From positions 24,945-88,944 of the forward strand of contig JBCDIM010000006.1 in assembly GCA_038749105.1 (NCBI GenBank): DNA of 64,000 nt, written 5' to 3'. The stretch is from JBCCOW01 sp038749105 (GTDB lineage Bacteria; Planctomycetota; Phycisphaerae; Phycisphaerales; Phycisphaeraceae). The translations under genes were made by a program, and so were the position numbers. Under the pieces are notes generated by a model that saw only the letters and a list, made by a program, of their open reading frames with translations, was not told the origin of the DNA and did not search any database. Shown here one piece after another: positions 51,712 through 60,963 of this stretch; positions within the stretch are counted from its first letter, which is position 1; each line of letters opens with the position of its first letter.

Positions 51712-52422
51712 ATGCTTTTCTAGAAAACCGTCCGACTCGGGCTGGGCCTCGGGCTTGCCGTGATGGCCGTCTCACCCCCGGCCGCCTACGCCGACACCCT
51801 GCAAGTGACCGGCACGCTCGTCTTCGACAGCCGCCAGTTCACGGTCAACCCGAGCGAGGGCTTCAGCGCGATCGTCGAAACCTACCGGATCGACATCCCC
51901 GACCTGGTCGTCCCGCTAGCGGACTACGACCGCATCGAGTTCGAGATCACCGCCGGCCCGGGCCAACGCTTCGAAGCCACCGACATCTTCCCCGACAACT
52001 TTGGGATCGTCACGCGGATCGACGTGAGTGGGGGCGAGCCCAACCGCGTAGCCAGCGCTTCCACGCACGACCTGGCTTTTGTCGGGGGCACCGGCGACCT
52101 GCCCGGGGTCGATCCGTCGATTAGTTTCGGGTTCACCAGTGACGAAGCTGCTTTTGTCCTCAGGTATGACGGCCCTAACAGTCTCAGCTTCGGCAGCTAC
52201 GGCTTCGAGTCGATCACCTTCGGCCGCGACCTCAGCCCGGCCGAAACCCGCTCCGGCACGTTTGTCTTCGATCAGGCTTTGTTCAGGGTCGACATCGGCA
52301 CGTCGGAGATCCTCGCCGAGGACCCCGGCCGGTTCTCTGGCATCGTCCCCGTCCCCGAACCCAGCAGCCTCGCCCTGCTCGGCGTCGCCGGGTTCCTCAT
52401 CGCGCGACGCCGACGCGACTAA
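51712..52422 (+). pseudogene. PEP-CTERM protein gene with an amber codon at position 4
   Basis: The strong ribosome-binding site leads to ATG 51712, then CTT TTC TAG. The same frame continues openly to 52422 and from codon 5 encodes a complete signal-peptide continuation (KTVRLGLGLGLAVMAV then AAYAD), a 190-residue beta-rich secreted domain and a canonical sorting tail (VPEPSSLALLG, hydrophobic helix, RRRRD). One base change (CAG to TAG) explains the stop. If it is real, only re-initiation at GTG 51757/ATG 51760 could make protein, with most of the signal's basic and hydrophobic region lost. It may be a pseudogene, a sequencing error or a weakly translated gene. Coding character after the stop looks intact. 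Confidence 0.75.
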
Positions 52423-52455
52423 GCCGCTCCACCGGTTCAACCACACGCCCTCCCC

Positions 52456-52492
52456 TGACAGCCGCGACGCAGCGCGTCGCCGGTCCCCGCTG
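52456..52492. repeat. GC-rich palindrome, TGACAGCCGCG family
   Basis: TGACAGCCGCGACGCAGCGCGTCGCCGG: GACGC and GCGTC pair within the same shoulders as the elements at 16947 and 48793. It sits between convergent genes. Confidence 0.6.
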
Positions 52493-52528
52493 TCGCCACG
52501 CCCCTCCCCCAATAACGCCCACCATACG

Positions 52529-52560
52529 CAGCGAGCCAGGGCGTGCCGCCCCGGCCGACC
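52529..52560. repeat. Half copy of the GCGAGCCGG palindrome
   Basis: GCGAGCCAGGGCGTGCCGCCCCGGCCGACC matches the left half of the complete element at 31808 with about three substitutions. No right half follows. Confidence 0.6.
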
Positions 52561-52594
52561 ATCCGATGCCCAAAGCCCCTCAACGCCTTACCGC

Positions 52595-53326
52595 CTAAGC
52601 CCCGCCGAAGGCGGTGAGGTAAAACGCCGCCCCCTGATCGTCACGCGCGAGCCGGTGCTGCCCCAATTCATCCGCGTACCGATACACCACCTCACCCCCC
52701 GCTTCCGTCACCCGCCGTTCCGCCTCCTGAGTATCCGCCACGCCGAACGACACGCCCCAGTACTCCTCCTTGCCCTTCACGCTGTTCGGCACCTCCCAGG
52801 CAAACCCCACCCGGCCACCCGCCCCGTCCTCCATCACACAACACCCGTCCGTGTTCGCCCCAAACCGCCAGCCGAAGATCGCCTCATAAAAACCCGACAC
52901 GGCCGAGATGTCCGACACATAAAGCCCGCTCCAGCACCACGCCCCCGCCACGCCCGGCACCGGCTTCCCATTGAGCTGATCACCCTCGTAACAGGTAAAC
53001 CCCGCCCCCAGCGGGTCACGGATCAGCGCGATCCGCCCCCAACGGGTCGTCTCTTCCAACTCCACCCGCCCGCCCCGCTCCCGGGCTGTCGCCACCACCG
53101 TGTCCAGGCCGTCCACCCGGAAATACGTCATCCAGAACGACGGCATCTTGATCTTCTGAAAGAACGCCGGCGTCTCGTACAGCCCCGCCACAGGCTCGCC
53201 CTTCAGCGTGCAGAACCGGTACCCCGAGCCATCCCCGTCAAAGCCCCACCCGAGCACCCGGCCATAAAAACGCTCCGCGGCCTCCACCCCGTACGACGAC
53301 AAGTCTGTCCAGACCATCCGGCTCAT
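52595..53326 (-). CDS. Two-domain VOC (glyoxalase-like) protein
   Basis: 243 residues from the ATG at 53326; the longer frame adds 46 Arg-rich residues encoded over a repeat. Two beta-alpha-beta-beta-beta modules are visible: VWTDLSSYGVEAAERFYGRVLGWGF...DPLGAGFTCYEG, and GLYVSDISAVSGFYEAIFGWRF...DDQGAAFYLTAFG. This matches the 27-kDa antigen CFP30B-like family of putative hydroxylases/glyoxalases. Metal-ligand residues are not obvious, so the activity is unknown. Confidence 0.9.
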   Translation of the reverse strand: MSRMVWTDLSSYGVEAAERFYGRVLGWGFDGDGSGYRFCTLKGEPVAGLYETPAFFQKIKMPSFWMTYFRVDGLDTVVATARERGGRVELEETTRWGRIALIRDPLGAGFTCYEGDQLNGKPVPGVAGAWCWSGLYVSDISAVSGFYEAIFGWRFGANTDGCCVMEDGAGGRVGFAWEVPNSVKGKEEYWGVSFGVADTQEAERRVTEAGGEVVYRYADELGQHRLARDDQGAAFYLTAFGGA

Positions 53327-53377
53327 CCCGATATCTTCGAGCCCGCTCCGCCATAAGACAACCCACCACCCACGCCT

Positions 53378-53405
53378 GCGAGCCGGGCGGTGTCGGCCCG
53401 GCCCA
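53378..53405. repeat. Degenerate half copy of the GCGAGCCGG palindrome
   Basis: GCGAGCCGGGCGGTGTCGGCCCGGCC keeps the frame of the element at 31808 but with an altered stem (GGGC-GGTGTC-GGCCC). It lies in the divergent gap before the ion channel gene. Confidence 0.5.
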
Positions 53406-53429
53406 GCGCTCCGGTACACTCGACACCGC

Positions 53430-53945
53430 ATGATCTGTGTCCTCGCCACCCCGACCGCCGCCACCGACCCGCTGACCTGGCCGGTCTATCTGGCCGCCGC
53501 CATCACCGTCGGGCTCTGCGTCGTCCTGCACTACGAAACCATCCGGCTGCTCATCTGGGCGATGAAGAAGTACAGGCCCTCGCCCCGGCTCTGCCTGATC
53601 GGCAGCGTCCTGACCCTCCTCACCGCCCACGTTATCCAGATCATCGGCTTCGCCATCACCATGGGCGTGCTCACCCTGATGTTCGGCCCGCGCGTCGGGC
53701 AACTCGTCGGCGAAGAGGCCGGCACGCTCACCGACGCCTTCTACTTCTCCACCGCGGTCTTCACCACGGTCGGCTTCGGCGACATCGTCCCCGTCGGGCC
53801 GCTCCGTGCCTTGGTCGCCATCGAAGCCCTCACGGGGCTTGTGCTCATTACCTGGTCTGCATCGTTCAGCTTCTTGGTAATGCAGCGCTTCTTCCTCCGG
53901 CCCGGAGACCCGGAGGCCGATCCCCCACCTCCCTCGGCCGCTTAG
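53430..53945 (+). CDS. Two-pore-helix K+ channel-like protein
   Basis: 171 residues with three hydrophobic segments. The pore loop reads FYFSTAVFTTVGFGDIVPVGPLRALVAIEALTGL, with TVGFGD as the K+ selectivity filter and the next helix as the inner helix. The Ion_trans_2 assignment rests on this. There is no cytoplasmic RCK/TrkA domain; the C-terminus is a short Pro-rich tail. It probably forms a small tetrameric cation channel in the inner membrane. The stop overlaps the end of the convergent polX gene by 4 bases. Confidence 0.88.
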   Translation: MICVLATPTAATDPLTWPVYLAAAITVGLCVVLHYETIRLLIWAMKKYRPSPRLCLIGSVLTLLTAHVIQIIGFAITMGVLTLMFGPRVGQLVGEEAGTLTDAFYFSTAVFTTVGFGDIVPVGPLRALVAIEALTGLVLITWSASFSFLVMQRFFLRPGDPEADPPPPSAA

Positions 53946-55681
53946 CCGCTTTCTGAAGCGATCCAATCGCCGAGTTTCTTCTTATTGAAAGCATTGATCA
54001 CGTCGGCGGCGGTCGCCCCCGCACGCCGGGCGGTGAGCACGCCGTAGCGGAGCTGGCCGAGGTCTGCCGGGCCGTGGGCGTCGGTGTTGATCGCGAGCTT
54101 GCAGCCGTGATCGAGGGCGGCGCGGGCGTGCGTGTCCCGCAGGTCGAGCCGGTAATGGTTCGCGTTGATCTCCATCGCGATTCCCTGTTCTGCACAGGCC
54201 TGACACAGTTTCGGTATGTCGGGCGACAAGCCTTCCCGCCGTAAGATAAGCCGGCCTGTCGGATGCCCGAGCACCGTGACATGCGGGTTCTCGATCGCCT
54301 TGAGCAGCCGAGCGGTTGCCTTCTTCGGATCCTGAGTAAGCGCCGCGTGCGGTGACGCAACCACCACATCAAGCTCCGCCAGCAGGCTGTCCGGATAGTC
54401 AAGTTTTCCGTCGGCCAAGATATCGACCTCGGACCCCGCCAAGACCCGGATCTTGCCCTTGAGCTTCGCCGCGACCTCTCGCACCGCCACGATGTGCTTC
54501 TCAAGCCGTTCGTTGCTCAGCCCGTTGGCCTGCACCTGCCCCTTGGAGTGGTCGGTGATCGCCACGGTATGGAACCCACGCGCCGCGGCGTTTAATGCGT
54601 TCTCTTCGATAGACCAGGTCCCGTCCGAAGCGGTCGTGTGCGTATGGAGCTCGGCCTGGATGTCGTCCAGCGTTATCAGCTCGGGGATGTCACCCGACTC
54701 GGCCAGCTTCAGCTCGCCGCGGTCTTCCCGCAGCTCCGGCGGCACCCACGCCAACCCCAGCGCCTTGAACACCTCCTCTTCGGTCGCCGCCGCGATCACC
54801 TTGGCCTTGTTGTCCTTGTCGGCCAGGGCGTATTCGTTGAGCGTGTAGCCGTAGTCGAGGGCACGCTGCCGCATCTTCACGTTGTGTTCCTTGGACCCGG
54901 TGAAGTACATCAGCGCCGCCCCGAACGCGTCAGGGGGGACCACCCGCAGGTCCACCTGCATACCCACGTCCGTGCGGACCGAGCACTTGGTGTCGCCCCG
55001 CAGAAGCACATCGGTGACGCGGTCGTGCGTGGCGAACGCCTCGAAGATCGGCCCGGCGTCCGACGCCTCGGCGGCGACCAGGATGTCGAGGTCGCCGATC
55101 GTCTCCTTGCCCCGGCGCAGCGAGCCCGCGGGTTCGATCCGTTGCACCCCCGGAAGGCCGGAAAGGGCTGTCAGGAACGCCTGAGCGAGGCCGTCGGCGG
55201 TGCCGATGCGGTGGCGTTTGCTGGCCTCGTCCATGAACGCGAGGCTCTTCTTGATGTTCTCGATCGTCTTCTTGCCGAACCCTTTGAGCTCCGCGAGCTC
55301 GTCGGTCTCGAGCTTCTCCGCGAGATCGGCCCGGTTCTCGACACCCGCCTCCTTCCAGAGCAGGGCGACCGACTTCGGCCCGAGCCCGGAGACGTCCAGC
55401 AGCTCGGTCAGCCCCGCGGGCACCTTCGACAAGAGCTTCTGGTGGTCGGCGATCTGCCCCGTGTCCAGATACTCGGCGATGCGGTCGGCGGTCCCGCCCC
55501 CGATGCCCTCGACCTGCTTGAGGTCGGCCGGGTCGATGTCGGTGACCGAGCGGTCCAGCTCACCGACGACGCGGGCGGCTTTCTGATAAGCGATCGACTT
55601 GAAGCGGTTGCCGCCAAGGATGTCGTTGATGTCAGCCATCTGCTGAAAGAGGCCAGCGAGTTGGCGGTTGGAACGGGGCAT
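53942..55681 (-). CDS. polX: Family X DNA polymerase/3'-5' exonuclease PolX
   Basis: 579 residues, the standard bacterial PolX length. The N-terminal 8-kDa and HhH regions (LADLFQQM-like start, VEGIGGGTADRI, VSGLGPKSVALLW) precede the palm with the metal Asp pair in TIGDLDILVAA and VDLRVV. The C-terminal PHP domain starts QAELHTHTTASDGTWSIEENA and includes AITDHSKG and HAALTQDP, giving manganese-dependent exonuclease. It fills gaps in base-excision repair. It is divergent from gcvP, with 127 bases between starts. Confidence 0.97.
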   Translation of the reverse strand: MPRSNRQLAGLFQQMADINDILGGNRFKSIAYQKAARVVGELDRSVTDIDPADLKQVEGIGGGTADRIAEYLDTGQIADHQKLLSKVPAGLTELLDVSGLGPKSVALLWKEAGVENRADLAEKLETDELAELKGFGKKTIENIKKSLAFMDEASKRHRIGTADGLAQAFLTALSGLPGVQRIEPAGSLRRGKETIGDLDILVAAEASDAGPIFEAFATHDRVTDVLLRGDTKCSVRTDVGMQVDLRVVPPDAFGAALMYFTGSKEHNVKMRQRALDYGYTLNEYALADKDNKAKVIAAATEEEVFKALGLAWVPPELREDRGELKLAESGDIPELITLDDIQAELHTHTTASDGTWSIEENALNAAARGFHTVAITDHSKGQVQANGLSNERLEKHIVAVREVAAKLKGKIRVLAGSEVDILADGKLDYPDSLLAELDVVVASPHAALTQDPKKATARLLKAIENPHVTVLGHPTGRLILRREGLSPDIPKLCQACAEQGIAMEINANHYRLDLRDTHARAALDHGCKLAINTDAHGPADLGQLRYGVLTARRAGATAADVINAFNKKKLGDWIASESG

Positions 55682-55808
55682 AAACGGGCCTGACGTGAGG
55701 GGGCGGGGCGGTTTGCGGAGCGGGCGGGGGTGCCTGGGAAAGGGGTGGCTGAGCGGGGCGCGGTGGTCTAGACTTGCTCACACCTGCGAAGCCCGCATCG
55801 GACATGCT

Positions 55809-58763
55809 ATGACTCCACCCGCCGCCGCGTTTTCACGCCCCCCTGTCACCGTTGACCCAGACGCCGCCCCACAGGCCCAAGTCCCGGCCGAACCCGGCTT
55901 TGAAGCCCGCCACATGGGCCTGCCCGAGGCCGATCGGCAGGCCATGCTCGACACGATCGGTGTGGGCTCGGTCGAGGCGTTGATGGAGCAGACGGTTCCG
56001 GCAGCGATCCAGTCCGAAGGCCCGCTCCAACTCGAAGGGCTCGACCCGCAGCACGCCCTGAGCGAGACCGAAGCGCTGGCCCGCCTGCATGGCTACGCCG
56101 AGAGCAACCGTGTGACCCGCCCGATGCTCGGCATGGGGTACCACGGCACGATCACGCCCGAGGTCATCAAGCGGAACGTGCTCGAAAACCCGCTGTGGTA
56201 CACGCCGTACACGCCGTACCAGGCCGAGATCGCGCAGGGCCGGCTCGAGGCGTTGCTGACGTTCCAGACCATGGTGAGCGAGCTGGTCGGGCTGCCGCTG
56301 GCGGGGGCGAGCCTGCTCGACGAGGCCACCGCGGCGGCCGAGGCGATGGCGATGTGTTTCAACATCGCGCGACAGAAAAAGAAGCGTTTCCTGGTCGCCG
56401 ACGACTGTCACCCGCAGACGATCGCGGTGGTCAAGACCCGTGCACGCGGGCTGGGGATTGCGGTCGAGGTCGCTGCACCCGAAGCGATCGATTGCTCAGC
56501 CGGTGATGTGTGCGGCATCCTGCTGCAGTACCCGGCGACGGATGGGTACGTCGGCGACTACGCCGCGCTGACCGCCAAGGCCCAGGAGCACGGCGCACTG
56601 GTCGTCGCCGCCACCGACCTGCTGGCCTGCTGCCTGCTCACGCCGCCCGGCGAGTGGGGCGCGGACATCGCGGTGGGCAGTGCTCAGCGGTTCGGCGTGC
56701 CCATGGGCTACGGCGGCCCGCACGCCGCGTTCCTGGCGACCAAGGACGCTTATGCCCGCAAAATGCCAGGCCGATTGATCGGCATCTCGAAAGACGCCGA
56801 GGGCAAGCGGGCCCTGCGGATGGCGATCCAGACCCGCGAGCAGCACATCCGTCGGGACAAGGCGACCTCCAACATCTGCACCGCCCAGGCGTTACTGGCG
56901 AACATCGCCGCGTTCTACGGCGTGTACCACGGCCCCGAGGGCCTGCGGGCGATCGCCCAGCGGGTGCACGACCAGGCGCGCGGCCTTTTGCACAAGCTGA
57001 CCGGCCTCGGGATGACCGCCGCCAACGACGCCTTCTTCGACACGGTCAGTGTGGAAGTCGGCGAAGCGGAAGCCAAGGCCATCCTCGAACGCGCGTCGGG
57101 GCTGGGTATCCTCCTGCGGGAGTCGCACCCAGGCATTATCAATATCGTCCTCGACGAAACCACGACCGATGCGGATCTGGTCGATGTGGTGGACGCGGTT
57201 TGGGCGGAGCACGTTGCTGAATACGACGAGGTCCCGCACGCCGATGACGCGGTGGCGGGCGGCATCCCCGACGGCCTGCAGCGCACGACCGGCTACCTCA
57301 CGCAGGACGTGTTCAACCGGTACCACACAGAGCACGAGATGATGCGGTTCCTCCACCGGCTGGTCTCGCTCGACTATGGCCTCGTGCATGGCATGGTGCC
57401 GCTGGGTTCGTGCACCATGAAGCTCAACAGCGCCGCTGAGATGGCGCCCGTGACGTGGCCCGGTTTCGGAGGGCTGCACCCGTTCTGTCCGCCGGAGGAT
57501 GCGCTGGGCTACAAGAAGCTGTTCGACGAGTTAGAGCTTTGGCTGGCGGAGATTACGGGGTTTGCGGCGGTGTCCCTGCAGCCCAACGCGGGGAGCCAGG
57601 GCGAGTATGCCGGGCTGCTGGCGATCCGGTCGTACCACCAGGCCAACGGGGATGATCAGCGGGTCAAGTGCCTGATCCCGACGTCGGCCCACGGGACGAA
57701 CCCGGCCTCGGCGGTCATCGCCGGGCTCGAGGTGGTGCCCGTCGCCTGCGCGGACAACGGCGACATCGACCTGAATGATCTGCGGGCCAAGGCTGAGCAG
57801 TGCGGTGACACGCTCGCGGCCATGATGATCACCTACCCGTCGACGCACGGCGTCTTCGAAGAAGGGATCCGCGAAGCTTGTGAAATCGTCCACAGCCAGG
57901 GCGGCCAGGTGTATATGGACGGAGCCAACATGAACGCCCAGGTCGGGCTGACCAGCCCGGGCCTGATCGGCGCGGACGTCTGCCACCTGAACCTGCACAA
58001 GACGTTCTGCATCCCGCACGGCGGCGGCGGCCCGGGCATGGGCCCGATCGGCGTGGCAGCGCACCTCGCGGAGCACTTGCCGGGTGATCCGTTGGGTGAG
58101 GGCGCGGGGGAAGCGCACGATGCGGTGAGCGCGGCGCCGTACGGCTCACCGAGCATCCTGCCGATCTCGTGGATGTACATCGCGATGATGGGCAGCGGGG
58201 GTTTGAAGCGGGCCAGCGAGCAGGCGATCCTGAACGCGAACTACATGGCCGCGCGGCTGCGGGGTCATTACGACATCCTGTACACAGGGCCGAGCGGGAC
58301 GGTGGCGCACGAGTTCATTGTGGACTGCCGGCCGTTCGACAAGGCGTGCCACATCACCGTGGAGGACGTGGCGAAACGGCTGATGGACTACGGGTTCCAC
58401 GGCCCGACGATGAGCTGGCCGGTCGCGGGGACGCTGATGATCGAGCCGACCGAGTCGGAGTCGAAGGCGGAGCTGGACCGGTTCTGCGACGCGATGATCG
58501 GGATCCGCGAAGAGATCGCAAAGGTTGAGAGCGGGGAATGGCCCGAGGACAACAACCCGCTCAAGCATGCGCCGCACCCGGCGTCGGCAGTGAGCGGGGA
58601 GGCTTGGGATCGGCCGTACCCCCGGAAGACCGCGGCCTATCCGGCGAGCGGCCAAGACTTGCCGGGCGTGAAGTTCTGGCCGAGCGTGTCGCGGATCGAT
58701 CAGCCGTACGGCGACCGGAACCTGGTGTGCACGTGTGAGCCGATGGAGAGCTACGGCGAATAG
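55809..58763 (+). CDS. gcvP: Glycine dehydrogenase (decarboxylating), P-protein
   Basis: 984 residues from the ATG at 55809, a full-length fused P-protein in which both halves of the split type are joined. FEARHMGLPEADRQAML is the usual start, LDEATAAAEAM and GVPMGYGGPHAAF are N-half motifs, and the pyridoxal-phosphate Lys is in HLNLHKTFCIPHGGGGPG. It decarboxylates glycine and loads the aminomethyl group on lipoyl GcvH. gcvT and gcvH are not nearby, and no glycine riboswitch is visible in the 127-base leader. Codon use in the 3' half leans to G-ending codons. Confidence 0.97.
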   Translation: MTPPAAAFSRPPVTVDPDAAPQAQVPAEPGFEARHMGLPEADRQAMLDTIGVGSVEALMEQTVPAAIQSEGPLQLEGLDPQHALSETEALARLHGYAESNRVTRPMLGMGYHGTITPEVIKRNVLENPLWYTPYTPYQAEIAQGRLEALLTFQTMVSELVGLPLAGASLLDEATAAAEAMAMCFNIARQKKKRFLVADDCHPQTIAVVKTRARGLGIAVEVAAPEAIDCSAGDVCGILLQYPATDGYVGDYAALTAKAQEHGALVVAATDLLACCLLTPPGEWGADIAVGSAQRFGVPMGYGGPHAAFLATKDAYARKMPGRLIGISKDAEGKRALRMAIQTREQHIRRDKATSNICTAQALLANIAAFYGVYHGPEGLRAIAQRVHDQARGLLHKLTGLGMTAANDAFFDTVSVEVGEAEAKAILERASGLGILLRESHPGIINIVLDETTTDADLVDVVDAVWAEHVAEYDEVPHADDAVAGGIPDGLQRTTGYLTQDVFNRYHTEHEMMRFLHRLVSLDYGLVHGMVPLGSCTMKLNSAAEMAPVTWPGFGGLHPFCPPEDALGYKKLFDELELWLAEITGFAAVSLQPNAGSQGEYAGLLAIRSYHQANGDDQRVKCLIPTSAHGTNPASAVIAGLEVVPVACADNGDIDLNDLRAKAEQCGDTLAAMMITYPSTHGVFEEGIREACEIVHSQGGQVYMDGANMNAQVGLTSPGLIGADVCHLNLHKTFCIPHGGGGPGMGPIGVAAHLAEHLPGDPLGEGAGEAHDAVSAAPYGSPSILPISWMYIAMMGSGGLKRASEQAILNANYMAARLRGHYDILYTGPSGTVAHEFIVDCRPFDKACHITVEDVAKRLMDYGFHGPTMSWPVAGTLMIEPTESESKAELDRFCDAMIGIREEIAKVESGEWPEDNNPLKHAPHPASAVSGEAWDRPYPRKTAAYPASGQDLPGVKFWPSVSRIDQPYGDRNLVCTCEPMESYGE

Positions 58764-58998
58764 GGAAGTCCTCTCGTGTACGCCAGGTTGACACCGCCCG
58801 GCTCGCGGTGAAGGCGTGTCAGGGCGTGAAGTTTATTGAATTCTCACATGGTGGGCGGATTGGGGGTTGTGGTGGGGAGGACAGGACACCATGATGGAGG
58901 TGCGGGATGATTTTGGCTGACGCACCCGTGAGCCGGGGGTTGGTTTCTGTGGCTGAGCTCGGCGTCGCTGGGCCGCGTACTGCTGAAGGGAGCGTGTG

Positions 58999-60090
58999 AT
59001 GGTCCGGGATGGATTGATGGAGACGGGTCATGGGCGGCGTCGCGGCGTGCGGCGGTGTAGGGGGTCGGTGACGGTCACGGCGGTGATTGTGATTGCGCTG
59101 ATGGGGGTGGCGTTCGGGGTGTATGTGATGACCATGCGGTCGGCGGCGGATACGACGGCGGCGGAGGACGATCGGGTGGTGTGGAGCCTAGGGCTGCGGG
59201 ACCGGGTCGAGAACCGGCTGGCAGAGCGGTTCACGGATGCGGACCAGGACGGGGTGGCGGACACCCCGGCGGAGACTCGGGACCCGTCGGTTTTGCGGCT
59301 GAGCTACCTCACGACCGACGCGGGGGTCGATGCGGCGGCGATGGAGCCCTTGCGGGCGCACCTGGCGTCGGCGACCGGGCGTGAGGTGGAGTTTGTGGCG
59401 CTGGGTGACAGCAAGGCCCAGCTGCGGGCGTTGGCGTCGGGGGAGCTAGACGTGACCGGGTTCAATACGGGGACGGTGCCAGTGGCGGTGAATGTCGCGG
59501 GGTTTGTGCCGGTGGTGGGCCCGGCGCGTGAGGGTGGGGAGAGCGGCGCGAGCTACAAGATGGTGATCATCACGCCAACCGCGAGCGGTCTTAGATCGGC
59601 GGAGGACTTGCGGGGGCGGACACTGGCGTTCAGCCGGTGGGGCTCGAACTCGGGGCACAAGGCGCCGATGGTGCTGCTGCGGGACGAGTTCGGGATGTTG
59701 CCCGAACGGGACTACAGCTGGACCTTCACGTACTCGCACACGAACAGCATGGCGGGTGTGGCAGAGGGTCGGCTTGAGGCGGCGGCGGTGGCGTCGGACC
59801 TGTTGGCTGCGGCGGTCGCGGAAGGAGCCATCGGGTCGGGCGTGTACCGGGTGATCTACGAGTCGGCGCCGTTCCCGGTGGCGGCGGTGGGTTATGCCCA
59901 CGACCTGGAGCCGGGGCTGGCGGAGCGGGTGCGGGCGGCGTTGCTGTCGTTCGTGCCGGGAGAGACGCCGGCGTCGAAGGCGATGGCGGGGGCGGTGTCG
60001 ATGACGCCGGTGGATTTCAAAGACGACTTCGCGCTGGTCCGGATGATCGATAACGCGATGGGGTTCGCGCACGAGCTCCCGGCGGAGTGA
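58999..60090 (+). CDS. PhnD-like phosphate/phosphonate-type periplasmic binding protein (orphan)
   Basis: 363 residues from the ATG at 58999 with AAGGGAG six bases before it. One N-terminal hydrophobic segment (about residues 23-45) anchors or exports it. A DADQDGVADTPAE stretch near residue 80 looks like a calcium-binding loop. From residue 95 it is a type II binding protein: LRLSYLTTDAGVDAAAMEPLRAHL, GELDVTGFNTGTVPVAV, GRTLAFSRWGSNSGHKAPMVLL and YSHTNSMAGVAEGRLEAAAV, as in PhnD. No ABC permease or ATPase gene is adjacent, so the partner or signalling role is unknown. Confidence 0.85.
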   Translation: MVRDGLMETGHGRRRGVRRCRGSVTVTAVIVIALMGVAFGVYVMTMRSAADTTAAEDDRVVWSLGLRDRVENRLAERFTDADQDGVADTPAETRDPSVLRLSYLTTDAGVDAAAMEPLRAHLASATGREVEFVALGDSKAQLRALASGELDVTGFNTGTVPVAVNVAGFVPVVGPAREGGESGASYKMVIITPTASGLRSAEDLRGRTLAFSRWGSNSGHKAPMVLLRDEFGMLPERDYSWTFTYSHTNSMAGVAEGRLEAAAVASDLLAAAVAEGAIGSGVYRVIYESAPFPVAAVGYAHDLEPGLAERVRAALLSFVPGETPASKAMAGAVSMTPVDFKDDFALVRMIDNAMGFAHELPAE

Positions 60091-60105
60091 CGCTCAACGG
60101 TTGGG

Positions 60106-60885
60106 TTAAGGCGTAGGGTCCGGAGTGCTCGGGGCAGCGACTTCCGGGGTGGGCGCGGGTGCGATCACGGGTGCGGGGGTGGGGGTGGGGGCAGGTGTGG
60201 GCGAGCTGGTGGAGTCCATCTGCGAGACCTTGATCCCGACGTAGGCGGCGACGACGATCGCGCCGATCGCCAACGCCCAGCTGACCACGGTGAACACCAG
60301 GGTCATGCGTTGGCTGCGCTGGAACAGCTCGCGGGTTGCGTCCTCCCGGCCACGCGACTCCTGGGCAATCGCGACCGTCGCTTCGCGGGAGTGGTCGGTC
60401 GCGGCCTTGACCTCGTTCATCGTGGTGTCGAGGGTGGTGAGCCCGGCCCGGAGCTCCTGCCGGGCGACGGTCTCCTCGGCCATGTTCTGGTGCAGCTTGT
60501 CGAGGGACTCGCGCTGATGGCCGGCGACCTCGCTGAGGCCGGTGATGGCGGAGGTGAGGTAGCCGGTGGTCTCGTTGGACTTTTCGAGGTTCGCGCGGAT
60601 GGCTTCGAGGGCCTGGGTCTGCTGGCGGGTGGCTTCGGGGAGGCTCTTGAGGGTCGCGGGCAGGTCTTCGAGGAGGGTGAGCATGCGCTCGGACCGCTGC
60701 GACTGCTGGTCGAGGTGGTCGCGGACGGATTTCATGGTCTCCATCACCTCGCCGTAGCCGGCCTTGACCTGCTGGATGGAAACTTCCTTCCCGGGCTGCC
60801 CGTCCTTGCGGACGACCTCCACCGCGCCGTTCTCCTTCTTCCACTTCTTAAAGAACGTCCCGACCTTTTCCGCAACCGTCGCCAT
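60106..60885 (-). CDS. Coiled-coil protein with C-terminal membrane anchor
   Basis: 259 residues from the ATG at 60885. The first 30 residues are basic (KVGTFFKKWKKENG); residues about 45-195 are highly charged helical sequence with heptad patterns (MLTLLEDLPATLKSL, TQALEAIRANLEKSNE, ESLDKLHQNMAEETVA), predicting a long coiled coil. One membrane helix follows (LVFTVVSWALAIGAIVVAAYVGI) and a Pro/Thr/Ala tail ends the protein. It lies 78 bases downstream of the esterase-ParA gene on the same strand and is probably co-transcribed. It may be a membrane-bound cargo or adaptor for that ParA. Confidence 0.8.
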   Translation of the reverse strand: MATVAEKVGTFFKKWKKENGAVEVVRKDGQPGKEVSIQQVKAGYGEVMETMKSVRDHLDQQSQRSERMLTLLEDLPATLKSLPEATRQQTQALEAIRANLEKSNETTGYLTSAITGLSEVAGHQRESLDKLHQNMAEETVARQELRAGLTTLDTTMNEVKAATDHSREATVAIAQESRGREDATRELFQRSQRMTLVFTVVSWALAIGAIVVAAYVGIKVSQMDSTSSPTPAPTPTPAPVIAPAPTPEVAAPSTPDPTP

Positions 60886-60963
60886 AGCTCGATTCCCTGG
60901 GTGTGCTTTCTCGACTCTCCCGTCGTCCATCGGAGTATACCGCCGGTCCCCGCGGTCACCGAT

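Noticed and set aside
55682..55808. Possible glycine riboswitch before gcvP
   Set aside because: The conserved aptamer core words are not present in the 127-base leader.
58891..58920. Ten-codon open frame ATGATGGAGGTG... before the PhnD-like gene
   Set aside because: Too short, no ribosome-binding site, and no peptide feature.
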